A stretch of DNA of 64,000 bases from Megamerina dolium (taxonomy: Eukaryota; Arthropoda; Insecta; Diptera; Megamerinidae), in NCBI GenBank assembly GCA_963854835.1, contig OY978530.1:16326616-16390615 (forward strand). The letters are read 5' to 3'. Positions 1 to 13,582 of the stretch are shown piece by piece. Position 1 is the first letter of the stretch, and each line of letters begins with the position of its first letter. Below the pieces are notes generated by a model that saw only the letters and a program-made list of their open reading frames with translations, was not told the origin of the DNA and did not search any database. The position numbers and the translations under genes are program-made.

Positions 1-734
1 AATTGGTTTTATTACTATTTAGTGTCATTAAACCTTCACCTCTACATGGAAATGATATTGAATCAGATTTATCTCTATCACATTCTAGTTCCTTTGATAT
101 CAAAATTTCGTTTGTGAGCATTCGTTGTGGTCACGATATCATTGTAAATCTCTAATTCATACTTAGTATATTTGTTGGATGTTTAAGGAATAATAAATCA
201 AACAACACCGTTGTTAGTGGCCAAGTGTCATCACCAATTTTTATTTGATCATTTTTTAACTCTAAAGTAGAATCAGCAAATTTCCAGTTTCCTTTTGGAT
301 CCTTGTGAGGGCCATACAACTTATCCAATTTTTTATCTTGATTTAAAATTGTTAACTCTGATTTTAATGTTGATTGATCGCTATGTCGAGTATCATATTG
401 ATCTCTACTCGTTTCATAGTTGACATCGTTATCATCATCAAAAGAATAGCTTGTAGGAGTTGTTGGTTTACCTTTTGTTATTGGTGTGTTAGAATCCATT
501 TTTTCACATTTCTGTACAACTTCATCCTTATTAGCGATCTCCATTTTATTTTTACCCTTCTTATTTACTTTATTTCTTTTGGTACTCGAACTAGTTGTTT
601 TAATAGTTTTGTTATAGGTGAAAAAGTTTTCTCCAGATTATTCAGTACATTTAATTCTCCTAATTTTAACGAAGTGAATTTCGCTTGAGGTTCTTTCTGC
701 TCTGTATAATATTTCTCATTACTTGTTCATTCAT
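1..734 (-). pseudogene. DUF8207-like protein of a Polinton-like element, copy A (broken)
   Basis: The gene reads right to left from an ATG at 732-734. Recognisable blocks are an N-terminal segment, an acidic Ser/Asp/Thr linker, and the conserved core with LYGPHKDPKGNWKFADS followed by TWPLTTVLFDLLFLKHPTN. In copy B (52113-53014) the core is followed by AELEIYKDI and a basic tail, and copy A keeps DNA matching that part down to position 1. Its frame breaks at about 152 (stop after ILSMN) and again near 560. From memory, this family occurs in arthropod genomes beside Polinton-like genes; its function is unknown. The gene lies downstream of the ATPase on the same strand, as in copy B. The match to DUF8207 is by motif recall, not by a search. 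Confidence 0.6.
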
Positions 735-740
735 ATTTTA

Positions 741-790
741 TGATCAGGTTAGATCAGGTCTGCTAGTATCAGATCAGGTCAGATCAATTC
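741..790. repeat. Short GATC-rich repeat upstream of copy A
   Basis: About two degenerate units of the motif AGATCAGGTCTGGTAGTATC sit directly 5' of the start codon of the minus-strand DUF8207-like gene (ATG at 732-734). The same motif is expanded to roughly nine clean units at the same place in copy B (53106-53285), so the repeat belongs to the element and not to the host flank. Confidence 0.7.
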
Positions 791-876
791 AATCTGATGT
801 ACTAAAGCTGATTGTCAAATAGTTGAACTTTTATAGATGAATAAAAACATTAAATCCTTTTCGATATCTACAACCA

Positions 877-1176
877 TTAAAAAAAAGTATTTGTGCTTAT
901 CACAAGAAATCCATATTTATCCTTCCAACATTCTCCACACATTTCTATAAACTTATCAAAGCTCACATCTGCACCCACATTGTATATAAACTTCATATTT
1001 AATCCATCTTGTTTACTCATAATAATTATGTTAGCATTATCACGTATTAAATGTTTGGCTATTCGTGTATATGTTTGACATAAATAAAAACTATCTATGT
1101 TCCAATAACGACCCATGCAGAAATATGATCTTACATTATTTTGTTTCTCACAAGATCATTAAATATTGTTATTGAA
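877..1176 (-). pseudogene. Polinton-type genome-packaging ATPase, C-terminal remnant (copy A)
   Basis: The 79-residue reading frame (877-1116) contains MGRYWNIDSFYLCQTYTRI and HLIRDNANIIIMSKQDG. This is the region after Walker B in FtsK/HerA-type (A32-like) packaging ATPases of Polinton/Maverick elements and adintoviruses. Copy B (53450-53824) carries the same block and also retains the Walker B stretch LIIFDDDAC. In copy A the DNA matches copy B as far as about 1176, but the Walker B codons are out of frame and shortened. No Walker A is present, because the element ends where BEL/Pao sequence begins. The family's role is loading DNA into capsids; this fragment cannot be functional. Confidence 0.62.
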
Positions 1177-1389
1177 TTATTAACACTGATGTAGTCTAAA
1201 CTCTTTTGTTTGACTTTAAATAATTCTTTATTCAACGATGATCAAAAGAATACTAACTAATATAAACTGTACAAAGTCTGCATGATGCCTTCAAAGGCTT
1301 CGAGTGCATAACAAATGAGTGTACTAAAACGGAATGCCAAACACATATTTAGGCTGAATAAAGAAGAGACAAGCAAATAAGAATATCTC
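1177..1389 (-). other. Junction between Polinton-like remnant and BEL/Pao remnant; possible BEL 3' end
   Basis: Homology to Polinton copy B stops near 1176. The BEL/Pao reading frame ends at about 1393. The 210 bp between hold an AATAAAG-like signal in the minus-strand sense and an AT-rich stretch that could be the 3' untranslated end or a decayed LTR of the BEL element. I found no second copy of it, so this is only a positional inference. Confidence 0.3.
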
Positions 1390-1980
1390 AAATTATTGAG
1401 TGACTCTTTCAATGCTGCTCTCAACATCCTCCTCCCGTTGAAAGCTCGTGCTTTCAAGAGAATCATCCAGTGGTAGGAGGCATAGCTTAGCAATGGCTCT
1501 CCTGGTAACACCTGCACTTGTCCGTAGTATTGCGACTCTTGCAACTCCGTCCGAACCAGGAATTGTATCAACTACTCTTGCTAGTGGCCATCGAAGAGGT
1601 GGCAAATTTTCGTCTTTGATGAGAACGATCGATCCAATGGATAGAGGTTGTTTAGAGGCGCGCCACTTGGAACGCTGCTGTAGCTGTGTTAGATATTCTG
1701 AAGACCACTTTTTCCAAAACATTTGCTGCATCCGTGATATGCGTTGCCAACGGCCGATTCGATTGACGTTTAAGTCGGTAATATCAGGCTCAACGATCGC
1801 TGTAAATTGACCACCAATTAAAAAGTGTGCTGGTGTTAGAACGGCCAGATCATCTTGGTGTTCTGTAAGAGGGATTAATGGACGTGAGTTAATGATTGCT
1901 GAAATTTGGCAAATTAGAGTGCGTAGTTCGTCGTAATTTAATATTGAGGACCCCACAACTCGATAAGTGAGCGCGATATG
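1390..1980 (-). pseudogene. pol: BEL/Pao integrase C-terminus with DUF5641 domain (fragment A)
   Basis: The 198-residue open frame starts inside the integrase core with INSRPLIPLTEHQDD and LAVLTPAHFLIGG. It continues into the DUF5641 domain typical of BEL/Pao pol C-termini: RWQRISRMQQMFWKKWSSEY, IGSIVLIKDENLPPLRWPLA and RVVDTIPGSDGVARVAILRT. No stop interrupts this part, but everything upstream belongs to a different, more damaged BEL copy. The first two integrase catalytic residues are absent. The coding strand matches fragment B, so the two may be separate elements or a rearranged tandem. Confidence 0.85.
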
Positions 1981-4285
1981 TCCAAACATGCTCCCACCAT
2001 TGAACGTCCTCGTTTCACGTCATATGTTTCCTTTCACGGTTTTGATATCGAGCACTCGCACCTTACCATCAGAACCGGGAATCACGTTGATAACTCTGCC
2101 AAGACGCCACTGTTGCGGTGGTGTGTTGTCTTTATGTACGAGAACCATACGTCCGATTTCGATGTTGGGTTCTAAAGTCAGCCACTTTTAACGCTGCTGC
2201 AATCTTAATATATAGTCGCGTGACCACAGTTCCCAGAAGCGCTTTTTTAAATATGTTACTCATTTGGGTCGTTTGATGGTGGTGTAGGTAGACGGGAATT
2301 TAGGATTGCCTCCACTTCTACAACGATAGTCTGCAATTCCTCATAAATGAGATGAGCATTGGAAATGGTTTTCATTAGAATTGTTTCCATCGACTTGACC
2401 GCCGCCTCCCATAAACAACTAAAGTGGGGTGAGCGAGGGGGAATGAAACTGAAGTCAAACCCAACGTTGTTGCTGTAGTCGATGACGGTTTTAACTGCTG
2501 CTTGGTTGAAAAGTTGTTGTTTTAGTTCCTTAAGTTTGGACTGGGCTCCAACGAAATTCGTTACGTTGTCACAATATATACGCTGAGGTATTCCACGTCT
2601 ACTTACGAAACGTTTAAGACAAAGTACAAAGTTGTTAGTTACTAAATCTGTAACTAACTCTGCTTGGATTGCTTTGGATGCAAGGCATACAAAAATTGCT
2701 ATGTATGTTTTATATGGTGACTTGGCACGAATATGACATGACGTAGCAAATGGGCTGGAAGATCGCCCATAATCTGCCCCATCTATTTCGGTTTATAATA
2801 GAAGAAGTGGACACCGTTTCGAGCTGCCTTCCGTACCAATTCTCTAGCATTTACTATCCACACCTTTTTTCGAAGCAAACTTATCAGAATCTTGGGGCGA
2901 GCATGTAAATGTTTCCTATGAAGATGCTCCACGTAAAGTTCCATTTCATGTAAAAATTGTGTTAGCTTTTGAATGAAAGGTCTTATTGGTTATTGCTTTC
3001 GTAGACATTGAATTTCTGCAGTAAACTCCAGACGTTGAATTTCTATTACAATTTTCCAAAAGCAATTCTCCAGTTCTGTATGTGGCAAGTGCAGCACATC
3101 TGAGGGTGAAAGGTTCCTGTTGACAGGCGTCTTATTAAACATGCGACAAATATATGCAGTTGTACGAATCAAACGATGATATGATGAGCTTCGATCGATT
3201 ATTAAACATAAAGTGGATCCTTAGTTGCTACTATTGCTACATTTAAGCACCTTTGTCAGACGCACTGCCAAATTAGCTTCCATAATGATTTCTATTTTGC
3301 CTACAGGCCATTCGAAACAATGCTGCTAAAGAAAATTAGGTCCTTTAAACAAAATTGTATTTAATAGCTCACCAGCACTGGACCCACGTGAGACGATATA
3401 TGCAGGATTTTCTTTGCTTGGTACATGTCTCCACACAATTCCTTTGGAATTTTCCTGAATCACCGATACCCGGTTTGCTACAAAGCAGTTCAGTGTTGAT
3501 CTTAAGCAACTGCAAAACGATTTCCGATTTACTTTAATTTTTTGCCATGTTAGACTAAGCAGTAAACATGCACACAATTCCAATCTGGGGAGGGATTGTG
3601 TAGATGCATTTGGTGTAGATGCAGTAACCGTACGCCCGTTGAGATGCATCCGCAAATCCGTGAGTTTCACACTTATTAGTCACCGATGTGAATACCTTGG
3701 TACCTCTTTATTGATAGACCTGAGATCCGATTTGATTTGTTGCCACTAGGACTACAAATCTAAAGGTAGCGTTTCATCCCATGTCAGTTTCCGTTTCCAA
3801 ATTTCCAGAATTAGTGTTTTTCCGCGAACGGTAATTGGGCTCCACAGACCGATGATACCAAATATTTTGGCAATGGTTGAGAGTACAGACCTTTTTGTAA
3901 CTATTTGGTCGTCTGGTAAATCGTAACGAAAAAAAAATATATCCCTTGATGGTTTCCATGAAATACCTAAAGCTTTGGTTATGTGTTCTTTATGAAATGT
4001 TAGTGAAACTTCTAAATTTCTGTGGATGCGAAATCGGACATCTCTTCAAAATCGGAATGCCATCTTATAAGAGTCAAACCAACAGACTATAAAACTTTGA
4101 CAATTTCTAATTTGAGCTGTTGTGTGTTTTCCGCACCAATGAGTAGGTCATCTACATAAAAGTTATTACGAATAGCACTTGTTCCCACCGGATAGGTGTT
4201 GTTTTTCAGCTCAGCGTTGTGAAATAGGTTGTGAATTGCGAGGAATGGCGCGGCAGCTAAACCATATGTGACGGTGTGAAGCTGG
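1981..4285 (-). pseudogene. pol: BEL/Pao retrotransposon pol remnant (fragment B: RT, RNase H, integrase, DUF5641)
   Basis: Read right to left, the domains occur in normal BEL order, with several frameshifts. Reverse transcriptase: NNFYVDDLLIGAENTQQLK near 4130-4190, with catalytic YVDD, then a C-terminal RT block at 3774-3959. RNase H-like region: SLPRLELCACLL and WRHVPSKENPA (3326-3670). Linker and zinc region: 2800-3172. Integrase: KTYIAIFVCLASKAIQAEL, GIPQRIYCDNVTNF and PPRSPHFSCLWEAAVK (about 2275-2750). DUF5641: FWELWSRDYILRLQQR and WRLGRVINVIPGSDGK (2040-2250). RT is truncated on its N-terminal side at about 4285, where the LOA 3' end abuts it. Multiple frames make it non-functional. 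Confidence 0.85.
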
Positions 4286-4358
4286 TATTATTATAAATTT
4301 AGGGATTAGTAGAATAAGACCACTTATATGGGTCCCTTTTCGTCCCTCAAATCGTGTG

Positions 4359-5156
4359 TTAATTATTTGTTCGGTTGCAGAATTCTTCTACTTCCTTCCT
4401 CATAATAACATCACGCGTTATTTCAAGCATGTCTTTGTGGGGTATGTTCCACATTTCGAGTTCATCAATAAATTGGCGACCCAGTGTGGACATCCTCCTG
4501 CTTGCCAATGCAGGACACTGGCACACTATGTGCGCCGCTCTCTCTGCCTTTTCCATGCATAATCTGCAAATATCAGCATCCACCCCATCAACAAAACCCA
4601 TCTTGCTGAGGTGGTACCTGAAATTGCCATGCCCAGTTATTAATGCAGTCAACAAGCTTAGAGTCATTCGTCCTAGACTGAGAGCCCTCACCGATTCACT
4701 GCCCTTTGATAGCCTCAATGAAGCCTTTACCTGTCTACAAGGAGATAAGTTCTTCCATCTAGTGAGATGGAGTTTCTTTATCCACTCTTCGACCTTTGCC
4801 TTCACCGTCCCGCTGCTGAGAGCAACTACTGGTTCCGGTCCGTAAAATTCAGCTTCAGATCCTTGTCTAGCCAAGACGTTTGCAGCTTCATATTGTTCTA
4901 TACAAATGTGTCCCTTCACCCACATAAGAGTAACCGCATTACTACGAGCACACCCGTTAGGTTTTTGAACAAATTCGAGCGCCAACTTAGAAGATACCGT
5001 AGGTTGTTGCAAACGCCTGACCACCGCCTGATTATCGAGTGCTAGCAAAATTTTCTTACCTTGCACCTTTCCATCCAGTAGATGGTCTAGCGCATTTCTA
5101 CTTGATAGACCTATACGTATGTTCCCAGATTCAGAGTGCAGGCCAGTCCCAACTTT
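4359..5156 (-). pseudogene. LOA ORF2 C-terminus: RNase H and terminal zinc-finger region
   Basis: The open frame 4359-5066 begins MQGKKILLALDNQAVV, so the third RNase H catalytic Asp is intact here, whereas the full-length copy has Tyr at that place. The fourth catalytic Asp, in the block NEAADSLARQG of the other copy, reads YEAANVLARQG here, so Asp has become Asn. The C-terminal cysteine/histidine block ([18 protein letters not shown]) is kept. The first RNase H catalytic block lies just upstream (5100-5210), out of frame. The two LOA copies carry complementary defects. Confidence 0.8.
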
Positions 5157-6316
5157 TTAGAGAAGATTCCAGCACCCGCATTGCCATTCATTAATGAACC
5201 ATCTGTAAAATACTCGGGGCAGCAGCCCGAGAAAAACTTCCAATGTTTCTACTGGGATCGTCCGGATAGCTCCGGTAATCCCAATACAAGCCATTCTTTG
5301 CACCCTATCTAACTTGCTTTTTGAGGTCTTTAGGGTGACCTTAGACCACCAGACCACAGCAGCATATGTTATTAAGGACCTTACCATCTTGTGTAGATCC
5401 AGTGCGCTGATCTGGGAGTAATTCCCCACATGAGACCGAACACTCTCTTACACTGATGCAATACTAGCTTGGCCTTCTGGATCTTGTCATCGACGTGGCT
5501 ATTCCAAGTCAGCTTGTTATCCCGGATGACACCTAGATACTTTACTTCCTTGGAGACGTTGATGTTCGATCCAAAAAGCCTAAGAGGGTCTATTGTTAGT
5601 CCAGTCCTCCTTTTAGTAAAGAGTGCTGTTTCCGACTTAGTAGCATTTACAGAGAGTCCCTATTCTGTGCACCATCCTTCAACCATTTTGAGTGCACCTC
5701 TCATGGTATCATAAATAGTGTCCAGGAACTTACCGCTCACCGTTACCGCTATGACATCTGCATACCAGAAGCTGAAGTAGGGAATCGACCGTGATGTTCC
5801 AAAGGATGGGCGATAATACGCCCCCCTGTGGACACCCTTTGACTACCCTACCTCTGAGTCTGTAACTCTAATTTTGAAAGTTTATTGGCCTTTTCCACAG
5901 CATGCTGTCTACCAACCTTATAATGGTTGGGCTGACTTTACGAGTTGAAAGGGTCATCCTTAGCTTAGCGAAACCAGTCTTATCGAAGGCATTTTCTATA
6001 TCCATAAAAGTAGACATAGATATCCCTCCACAAAACAATTCCCTCTCCGCTACGCGAGTTCGTGCAGGGCCATTTCAGTGGATTTGCCAGCTCTGTATGA
6101 GTGCTGCCACCTGCTCAGTGGTTTTGTCAGAAAGGAGGTCAAGCTAACCGGCCGGAAAGATTTATCCTCTGAGTATTCCCTTTTCCCGGCTTTGGAAGAA
6201 ATACAACCTTAATCTCTCTGCATTGAGTCGGGACATATCCTGTTGCCAGGCAAGTCGTGAATATTTCCAGAAGCCTGTTTATCAGAGCTTTTGCAACCCA
6301 CTGAAGTAGACCCCAA
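5157..6316 (-). pseudogene. LOA ORF2 reverse transcriptase, partial and frame-broken
   Basis: Segments match the RT of the LOA element at 32600-33830, including LATGYVPTQCREIKVVFLPK (6139-6333), TYAAVVWWSKVTLKTSKSKL and RVQRMACIGITGAIRTIPVE (5157-5429). Compared with the other copy, one base is missing near 5395 in the segment before VRSLITYAAVVWW, and further frameshifts scatter the RT core over 5430-6130. It cannot encode an active RT. Confidence 0.8.
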
Positions 6317-6317
6317 C

Positions 6318-6590
6318 ACTTTTTTTTGTACAAAACGCAGATTTTAAGTAAGCACCGAATTGATATAACACAAAAAGTTTATAGCGGACAATACTGTTCA
6401 CACAATCTTCTCACAGTGTTGCTTCAACGAAATTGGTAAAGTCCCGTTACTTAAAAAAAAGAGTTACCAGAGGAATGTAAATTTATGGTATTAAGATTCA
6501 CAATAGATAAAGATTACCAGATTGAAGTAATATCCATAAAATATTATTTTAATACTTTTTCCATATATTCGTGAACAGTTTAGTCCCTTA

Positions 6591-6593
<3 letters not shown>
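6318..6593. mobile_element. Truncated copy of the right end of Tc1-like element 1
   Basis: These 276 bp match 10943-11218, the right end of the full Tc1 element at 9615-11218, base for base as far as I can see by eye. They include the terminal inverted repeat ending in GTCCCTTACTG. The copy starts inside a T-run and contains no transposase sequence. Together with the following (TA)n array and 195-bp unit it forms a duplicated segment. Confidence 0.85.
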
Positions 6594-7017
<424 letters not shown>

Positions 7018-7023
<6 letters not shown>

Positions 7024-7275
7024 TGCTGTTCTTGATTTTACCGCAATGTAGAATTCTTCAATTTTTACTCTCAACAGGTCGGAGGGACTTAGTGCCTCAA
7101 TTTTCTCCTGTATTGAACAAAATTCTTGAAAATAAATTTCTACGATCTGCAGGCGACATTCGAGGTTAGAAGCGTCGGACTCGATGTCTTTAAATACTGA
7201 TTTTCTTTTATACTGAGTAGATTGCGTTTTGCCATAACATGGTTCTGCTCGTCTGACGATACGTCCGATTGATTT
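7018..7275 (-). pseudogene. gag: Probable BEL/Pao gag N-terminus, fragment
   Basis: The short frame begins MFKSIGRIVRRAEPCYGK at about 7279 and runs through CRLQIVEIYFQEFCSIQEKI and LSPSDLLRVKIEEFYIAV. This charged helical layout resembles the N-terminus of BEL/Pao gag upstream of DUF1759. It is cut off where the 195-bp unit begins. The assignment rests on general pattern only; another LTR-element gag is possible. Confidence 0.4.
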
Positions 7276-7395
7276 AAACATTGAATTTTATATACTGTTT
7301 TATCGACTCACATAAAGATTTCATACATTTCTCTAAATTTTATGTGTTTTTTTTTCAATCAAATCCGACGGCTCTTAAAAAATCACCATGTACAA
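7276..7395. other. Unassigned spacer, possibly a retroelement leader
   Basis: AT-rich sequence between the gag-like start and the SINE. In the minus sense it contains AGAGCCGTCGGATTTG, loosely like leader motifs at 9299-9330 and 35325-35350. No gene seen. Confidence 0.25.
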
Positions 7396-7705
7396 TGTAT
7401 ATTAGAACTCATTGGGCGAGCTTCTCTTCCATTACTGTTGTGCGTGTTAAATTTTGGGCAGTATTAGAAGGGACCTACTTATTTTGCCGCTTCCGAACTG
7501 CAGAACCCTTGTGACATCACTTTTTCTGGGCTTTGCCAAAGAGTTCTTTTAGAAGGTTTTTCATGGCAAGTTGTTACTGTCGGAAGAATTGCCAATTGCT
7601 TGCCGAATTTTTTTCGATATTAAATTTGTTATGCATCAACCGGGGATTGAACCACGACCTACAGATCAGAAGGTCAACACACTAACCACTGAGGCACCAT
7701 GAGTA
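7396..7705 (-). mobile_element. tRNA-derived SINE, copy 1
   Basis: Reading leftward from 7705 the element starts with a tRNA-like head: A-box-like CTCAGTGGTTAGTG, then CTTCTGATCTGTAGGTCG, then B-box-like GTGGTTCAATCCCCGG. A body follows with GGCAAGCAATTGGCAATTCT and AGTGATGTCACAAGG, which recurs at 50945-51158 and 55922-56280. Part of the body after the head is shortened relative to the 55922 copy. It lies between a gypsy integrase remnant and the gag-like fragment, and ends near 7396 before the T-rich tail seen in copy 3. Confidence 0.8.
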
Positions 7706-7952
7706 CCTAAAAATTTTTTCAACTCCTTAAAAAGTTTAGATGTGAATTGTGTAACTTGATCACTAATTATATTAAGTGGTACTCCGAAACCATGAACATA
7801 TTCAGGGAAAAACGTTTCAGAGATAGTAGTTGCTAATATATCTTTAATTGGATATACTTCTGGCCACCGTGTATTTCTATTAATAAGGGTTAGTAAGTAA
7901 CGATAGCCATTTGAAAAATGTATGTGTTCAAATCTTCCTTTTGGAATCGGGA

Positions 7953-7960
<8 letters not shown>
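7706..7960 (-). pseudogene. pol: Ty3/gypsy integrase core fragment
   Basis: The minus strand encodes [20 protein letters not shown] followed by ETFFPEYVHGFGVPLNIISD, the middle of a gypsy-type integrase. The second catalytic Asp is present in IISDQ, but the segment with the first one (usually VDIVGPLPP) is deleted, because FEHIHF joins directly to SNGYRYLL. It stops at the SINE, so the catalytic Glu is absent. Strand and domain order suit the downstream half of the gypsy element at 14726-17842, with the 8-14.7 kb block inserted between; that linkage is an inference. Confidence 0.7.
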
Positions 7961-8387
<427 letters not shown>

Positions 8388-8388
<1 letters not shown>

Positions 8389-8412
8389 TGGGTGCCGTAG
8401 CTCAGTGGTTTT
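8388..8412 (+). mobile_element. Fragment of SINE head
   Basis: GGGTGCCGTAGCTCAGTGG matches the first bases of the tRNA-like SINE head at 51158 and 55922, then breaks into a T-run. It is too short to date but shows the same family. Confidence 0.55.
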
Positions 8413-8447
8413 TTTAATGTATATATATGTGTCTACGCCAGAAAATG

Positions 8448-9402
8448 ATGTTACGCGCATTGTCTGTCACCTTTATAGAAGACGAAGGCAACTCTGACTT
8501 GATCAGTCAGCAGACGGTTCGTCTCTTCTTGTTCTTCTTTTTTTTCGCTCTTATATATTTGTTGTTTTGTTTTTTTTTTTTATTTGTTCTCGACACGAAC
8601 AGTGCGCTCATTTTTTATTTTATACATTTTTTATTTTATATATATATATCTCGAGTGTTTTTGTACTCTACAATACACATCGATTTCCATTAAGGAACAT
8701 GTTTTAATTAGTGCAATAATAAATTAGTGCCGTTTATACATAAATATACATAAACGAATAAAAGTATATCTCGTGTTTTTTTTCTTTGTACAATCAGTTG
8801 CAATTTACGATAACGAAAATAATTAAATAAATCAAAATTTGATTTAAACATACATTTTGAATAATGGTATTGGCCACCAACGAACGGCTTTACAATTTGG
8901 AAGTTGATGGAAAGTGTGCTGATGCAAATACAACAGCAACAGCAAGTAGCAGCAGCACCACCATCACATCAACCGTAATAACAACAACAACAGTTAATAA
9001 AGCAGATCAAATGGAAGAAAATCACCGGCAACAACAGCAAGATTTGACATCAGTCATCTACAACAATAATTTGCAATTGGAAAAGATAATTACGTTACCC
9101 GAAAACATCAACAACCCCGAAAACATACAAGTAGATTTTTTTATATTTATAATTTATTATTCTCTAATTTAAAAACGATTAAATTTAAATAATTTTAATT
9201 TTATTAGAAAGCAAGAAGCGGTCGGTGGTTAAAATCTCAGCAGTACTACTCAACCAAGGTATGAGCCCACCGGCATATCTTTCAAACACACATTTTTTGG
9301 TCCTTTGAGCCGGATCGGCTCGAAACTTTGGTTGAGCGGAGAAAGGAGGAGGGAAAAAACACATAAAATTTATAATTTTTTTTTTATATAATTCCATTAT
9401 TT

Positions 9403-9405
<3 letters not shown>
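8448..9405 (+). repeat. Left arm of a 1-kb inverted repeat (unclassified, possibly LTR-retrotransposon 5' end)
   Basis: This arm is repeated in inverse orientation at 13583-14560, over about 950 bp with small indels. It starts TGTTACGCGCATTGTCTG, has a T-rich promoter-like region, a short open frame at 8864-9172, and a purine tract at 9338-9360. A stretch TTGGTCCTTTGAGCCGGATC (9299-9318) is reminiscent of BEL/Pao leaders. The TG start, leader motif and short gag-like frame suggest the 5' end of an LTR element, but I see no second LTR or primer site. Confidence 0.6.
8864..9172 (+). CDS. Short Ser/Thr/Gln-rich open frame of the inverted-repeat unit, unknown
   Basis: 102 codons starting MVLATNERLYNLEVDGKCAD, then a low-complexity Ala/Thr/Ser tract encoded by CAN-type triplets, then ENHRQQQQDLTS and an Asn-rich stretch. 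The matching frame in the right arm (13797-14135) keeps start, tract and Gln run, but diverges after LQLEK because of a small indel. Conservation of the frame in both copies suggests a once-coding exon or gag N-terminus. No domain is recognised. Confidence 0.4.
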   Translation: MVLATNERLYNLEVDGKCADANTTATASSSSTTITSTVITTTTVNKADQMEENHRQQQQDLTSVIYNNNLQLEKIITLPENINNPENIQVDFFIFIIYYSLI

Positions 9406-11362
<1,957 letters not shown>

Positions 11363-13012
11363 CAGTGGCTCACAGCTTATTTCGTACAGTGTATATATTT
11401 TTATGTACATGGCTGTAACATCGAAACTAAAAAACTTATCGATAAGTTTTGAATGTAGATGTCTGTGTATGTGTTCAGTAAACCTAATAAGAAAACGGGG
11501 AACCCCAAAAATTTTTCTTTTTGTTATGCAAGAGAGAAAAACTATTGATCAGCTGATTTTCAGCTCACATCTTATTTCGTACACAAACTTCAATGTAAGT
11601 AAGTTTCATTCTGCCGCGCAGTTACAAAGTTTTTTTGAATTGTATGAGTTTTTGGACCTTTTTAACTATTATAACAATTTTTATTATTATTATTTTAAAT
11701 AGTTAAAGTGCTGTAATTAAACATTTAGCTTTATGGGTCATCGTACAACGATGGAACAGCGTAAACTGGTAATTAACCATTTTAGGAAAGGTCAGAGTGT
11801 GCGAAAAATTGCTGAAATGACAAATTTAAGTGCCTCAACTGTCCAATACATCATTCAACGCTTCGTTCGCGAAAATCGGTTGGAGAACAAGGGCAGAGAA
11901 GCACCTAATAAGATTTTCAACGCATCAGACGAGCGTTATATTGTACGAAAAATTAAGAAAAATCCAAAGTTATCCGCTCCGAAGTTGGCTGCAGAGGTTC
12001 AGCGTGAAATAGGAAAATCATCCAGTGCTGAAACTGTCCGACGTGTGCTGCGCAATCATGACTTGAACGGTCGAGTAGCCCGAAAGAAACCATTCATTTC
12101 GAAAATGAATATACAACGCCGACTTGACTTCGCCAAAGAGCATATTATTAATACTCCTGCGTTCTGGAATACCGTTATTTTCGCGGATGAGTCTAAGTTT
12201 AATATTTTTGGCTCGGACGGAATGTCATATGTTTGGCGTAAAGCTAATACCGAGCTAAACAAGGAGAACCTTAAGCCCACAGTGAAGCATGGTGGCGGTA
12301 GCGTGATGGTTTGGGCCTGTATGTCAGCAGCCGGAGTAGGTGAATTGGTTTTTATTGAGGGAACAATGGACAAAATGAAGTACCTCGAGATTCTGAAAAA
12401 CAATTTACTTCAAAGTGCAGACAAACTGGGTTTGCGGGAAGAATTTCGGTATTACCAAGATAATGACCCAAAACATAAATCTGGGATTGTGCAATCTTGG
12501 CTTATTTGAACTGCTCACACTTGATGTCTCCACCACCACAGTCACCTGACATGAATGTGATTGAAAATCTTTAGTCTATTTTGGACAATACAATAAGAAC
12601 ACACAAGATTTCTAATAAGCAAGACCTAAAGAAGGTACTGATGGAGGAATGGAAAAAAATCACACCAGACATCACTCAAAAATTGGTGGATTCAATGCCA
12701 AGTAGACTCCAGGCTGTCATTAACGCTAAGGGATGTCATACTAAATATTAAAATCAACTTACTTTGTTTTTAGTTTGAACTTAAAGAGACTGTACGAAAT
12801 AAGCTGTGACATGAATTTTCCTATTTTTTTCTTATTTTATTTTTTTATAGTGTCAAACACTAAAATTTTGAAAAAGTAAATTTTGGAAAATAAAAAACAA
12901 ACCTTCCTTTCAAAAATGGCATTTATATTTTGTTCAAATTTTTGCTATATTAGGAATTACGACTGCAGCAATTTTTAAACTGTCACTGTACGAAATAAGC
13001 TGGGAGCCACTG
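11363..13012 (+). mobile_element. Tc1-like DNA transposon 2, 1650 bp
   Basis: Terminal inverted repeats of 29 bp with one mismatch: left CAGTGGCTCACAGCTTATTT, right (reverse) CAGTGGCTCCCAGCTTATTT. Both continue CGTACAGTG. A second, internal pair of the same motif (CTTATTTCGTACA near 11571, and its reverse near 12790) gives an IR/DR-like double-site layout. TA flanks both ends. The element lies inside a (TA)n array that is uninterrupted in the other duplicate (6594-6828). Confidence 0.93.
11733..12751 (+). pseudogene. Tc1-like transposase 2, one frameshift and one nonsense codon
   Basis: The frame opens MGHRTTMEQRKLVINHFRKG, with a helix-turn-helix (SVRKIAEMTNLSASTVQYII) and a second DNA-binding half. 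Catalytic motifs are FADESKF (first Asp), YYQDNDPKHK (second Asp) and, in another frame, SPDMNVIENL (Glu). At about 12507 one base is missing after WLI, ending the first frame at codon 258. In the continuing frame the Trp codon after VIENL is TAG at 12572-12574. The C-terminus then runs to CHTKY and a stop at 12749. The length matches a full Tc1 transposase. Confidence 0.92.
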
Positions 13013-13474
<462 letters not shown>

Positions 13475-13582
13475 GAATGTAATAATTTAAAATAAAATCG
13501 AAGTCACCAAACTTATTAACAAAAAAAAGGAAAAAAGGGAGAGAATTTAGAGATATTACAAAAACTGAGGTAAATCAAAATA

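Larger units (their letters stand above)
4286..6316 (-). mobile_element. LOA-clade non-LTR retrotransposon, 5'-truncated copy
   Basis: This copy aligns throughout with the full-length LOA element at 29191-34985, from its RT domain to its 3' end. The 3' end is at 4286, where TAA-type repeats abut BEL sequence, as usual for I/LOA elements. The 5' side stops within RT at about 6316, next to a truncated Tc1 copy. It was therefore either 5'-truncated at insertion or cut by the later rearrangement. No target duplication could be recovered because the left neighbour BEL is itself truncated there. Confidence 0.85.

Noticed and set aside
7610..7705. tRNA genes at 7610-7705, 21590-21664, 51075-51158 and 55922-55995
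   Set aside because: They have A- and B-box-like parts but the cloverleaf is incomplete, and all continue into or derive from the same SINE family.
8864..9172. Host gene exon with a Gln/Thr-rich tract
   Set aside because: The frame is part of a repeat unit present three times in 6 kb, so a mobile-element origin is more likely, although the family is unknown.
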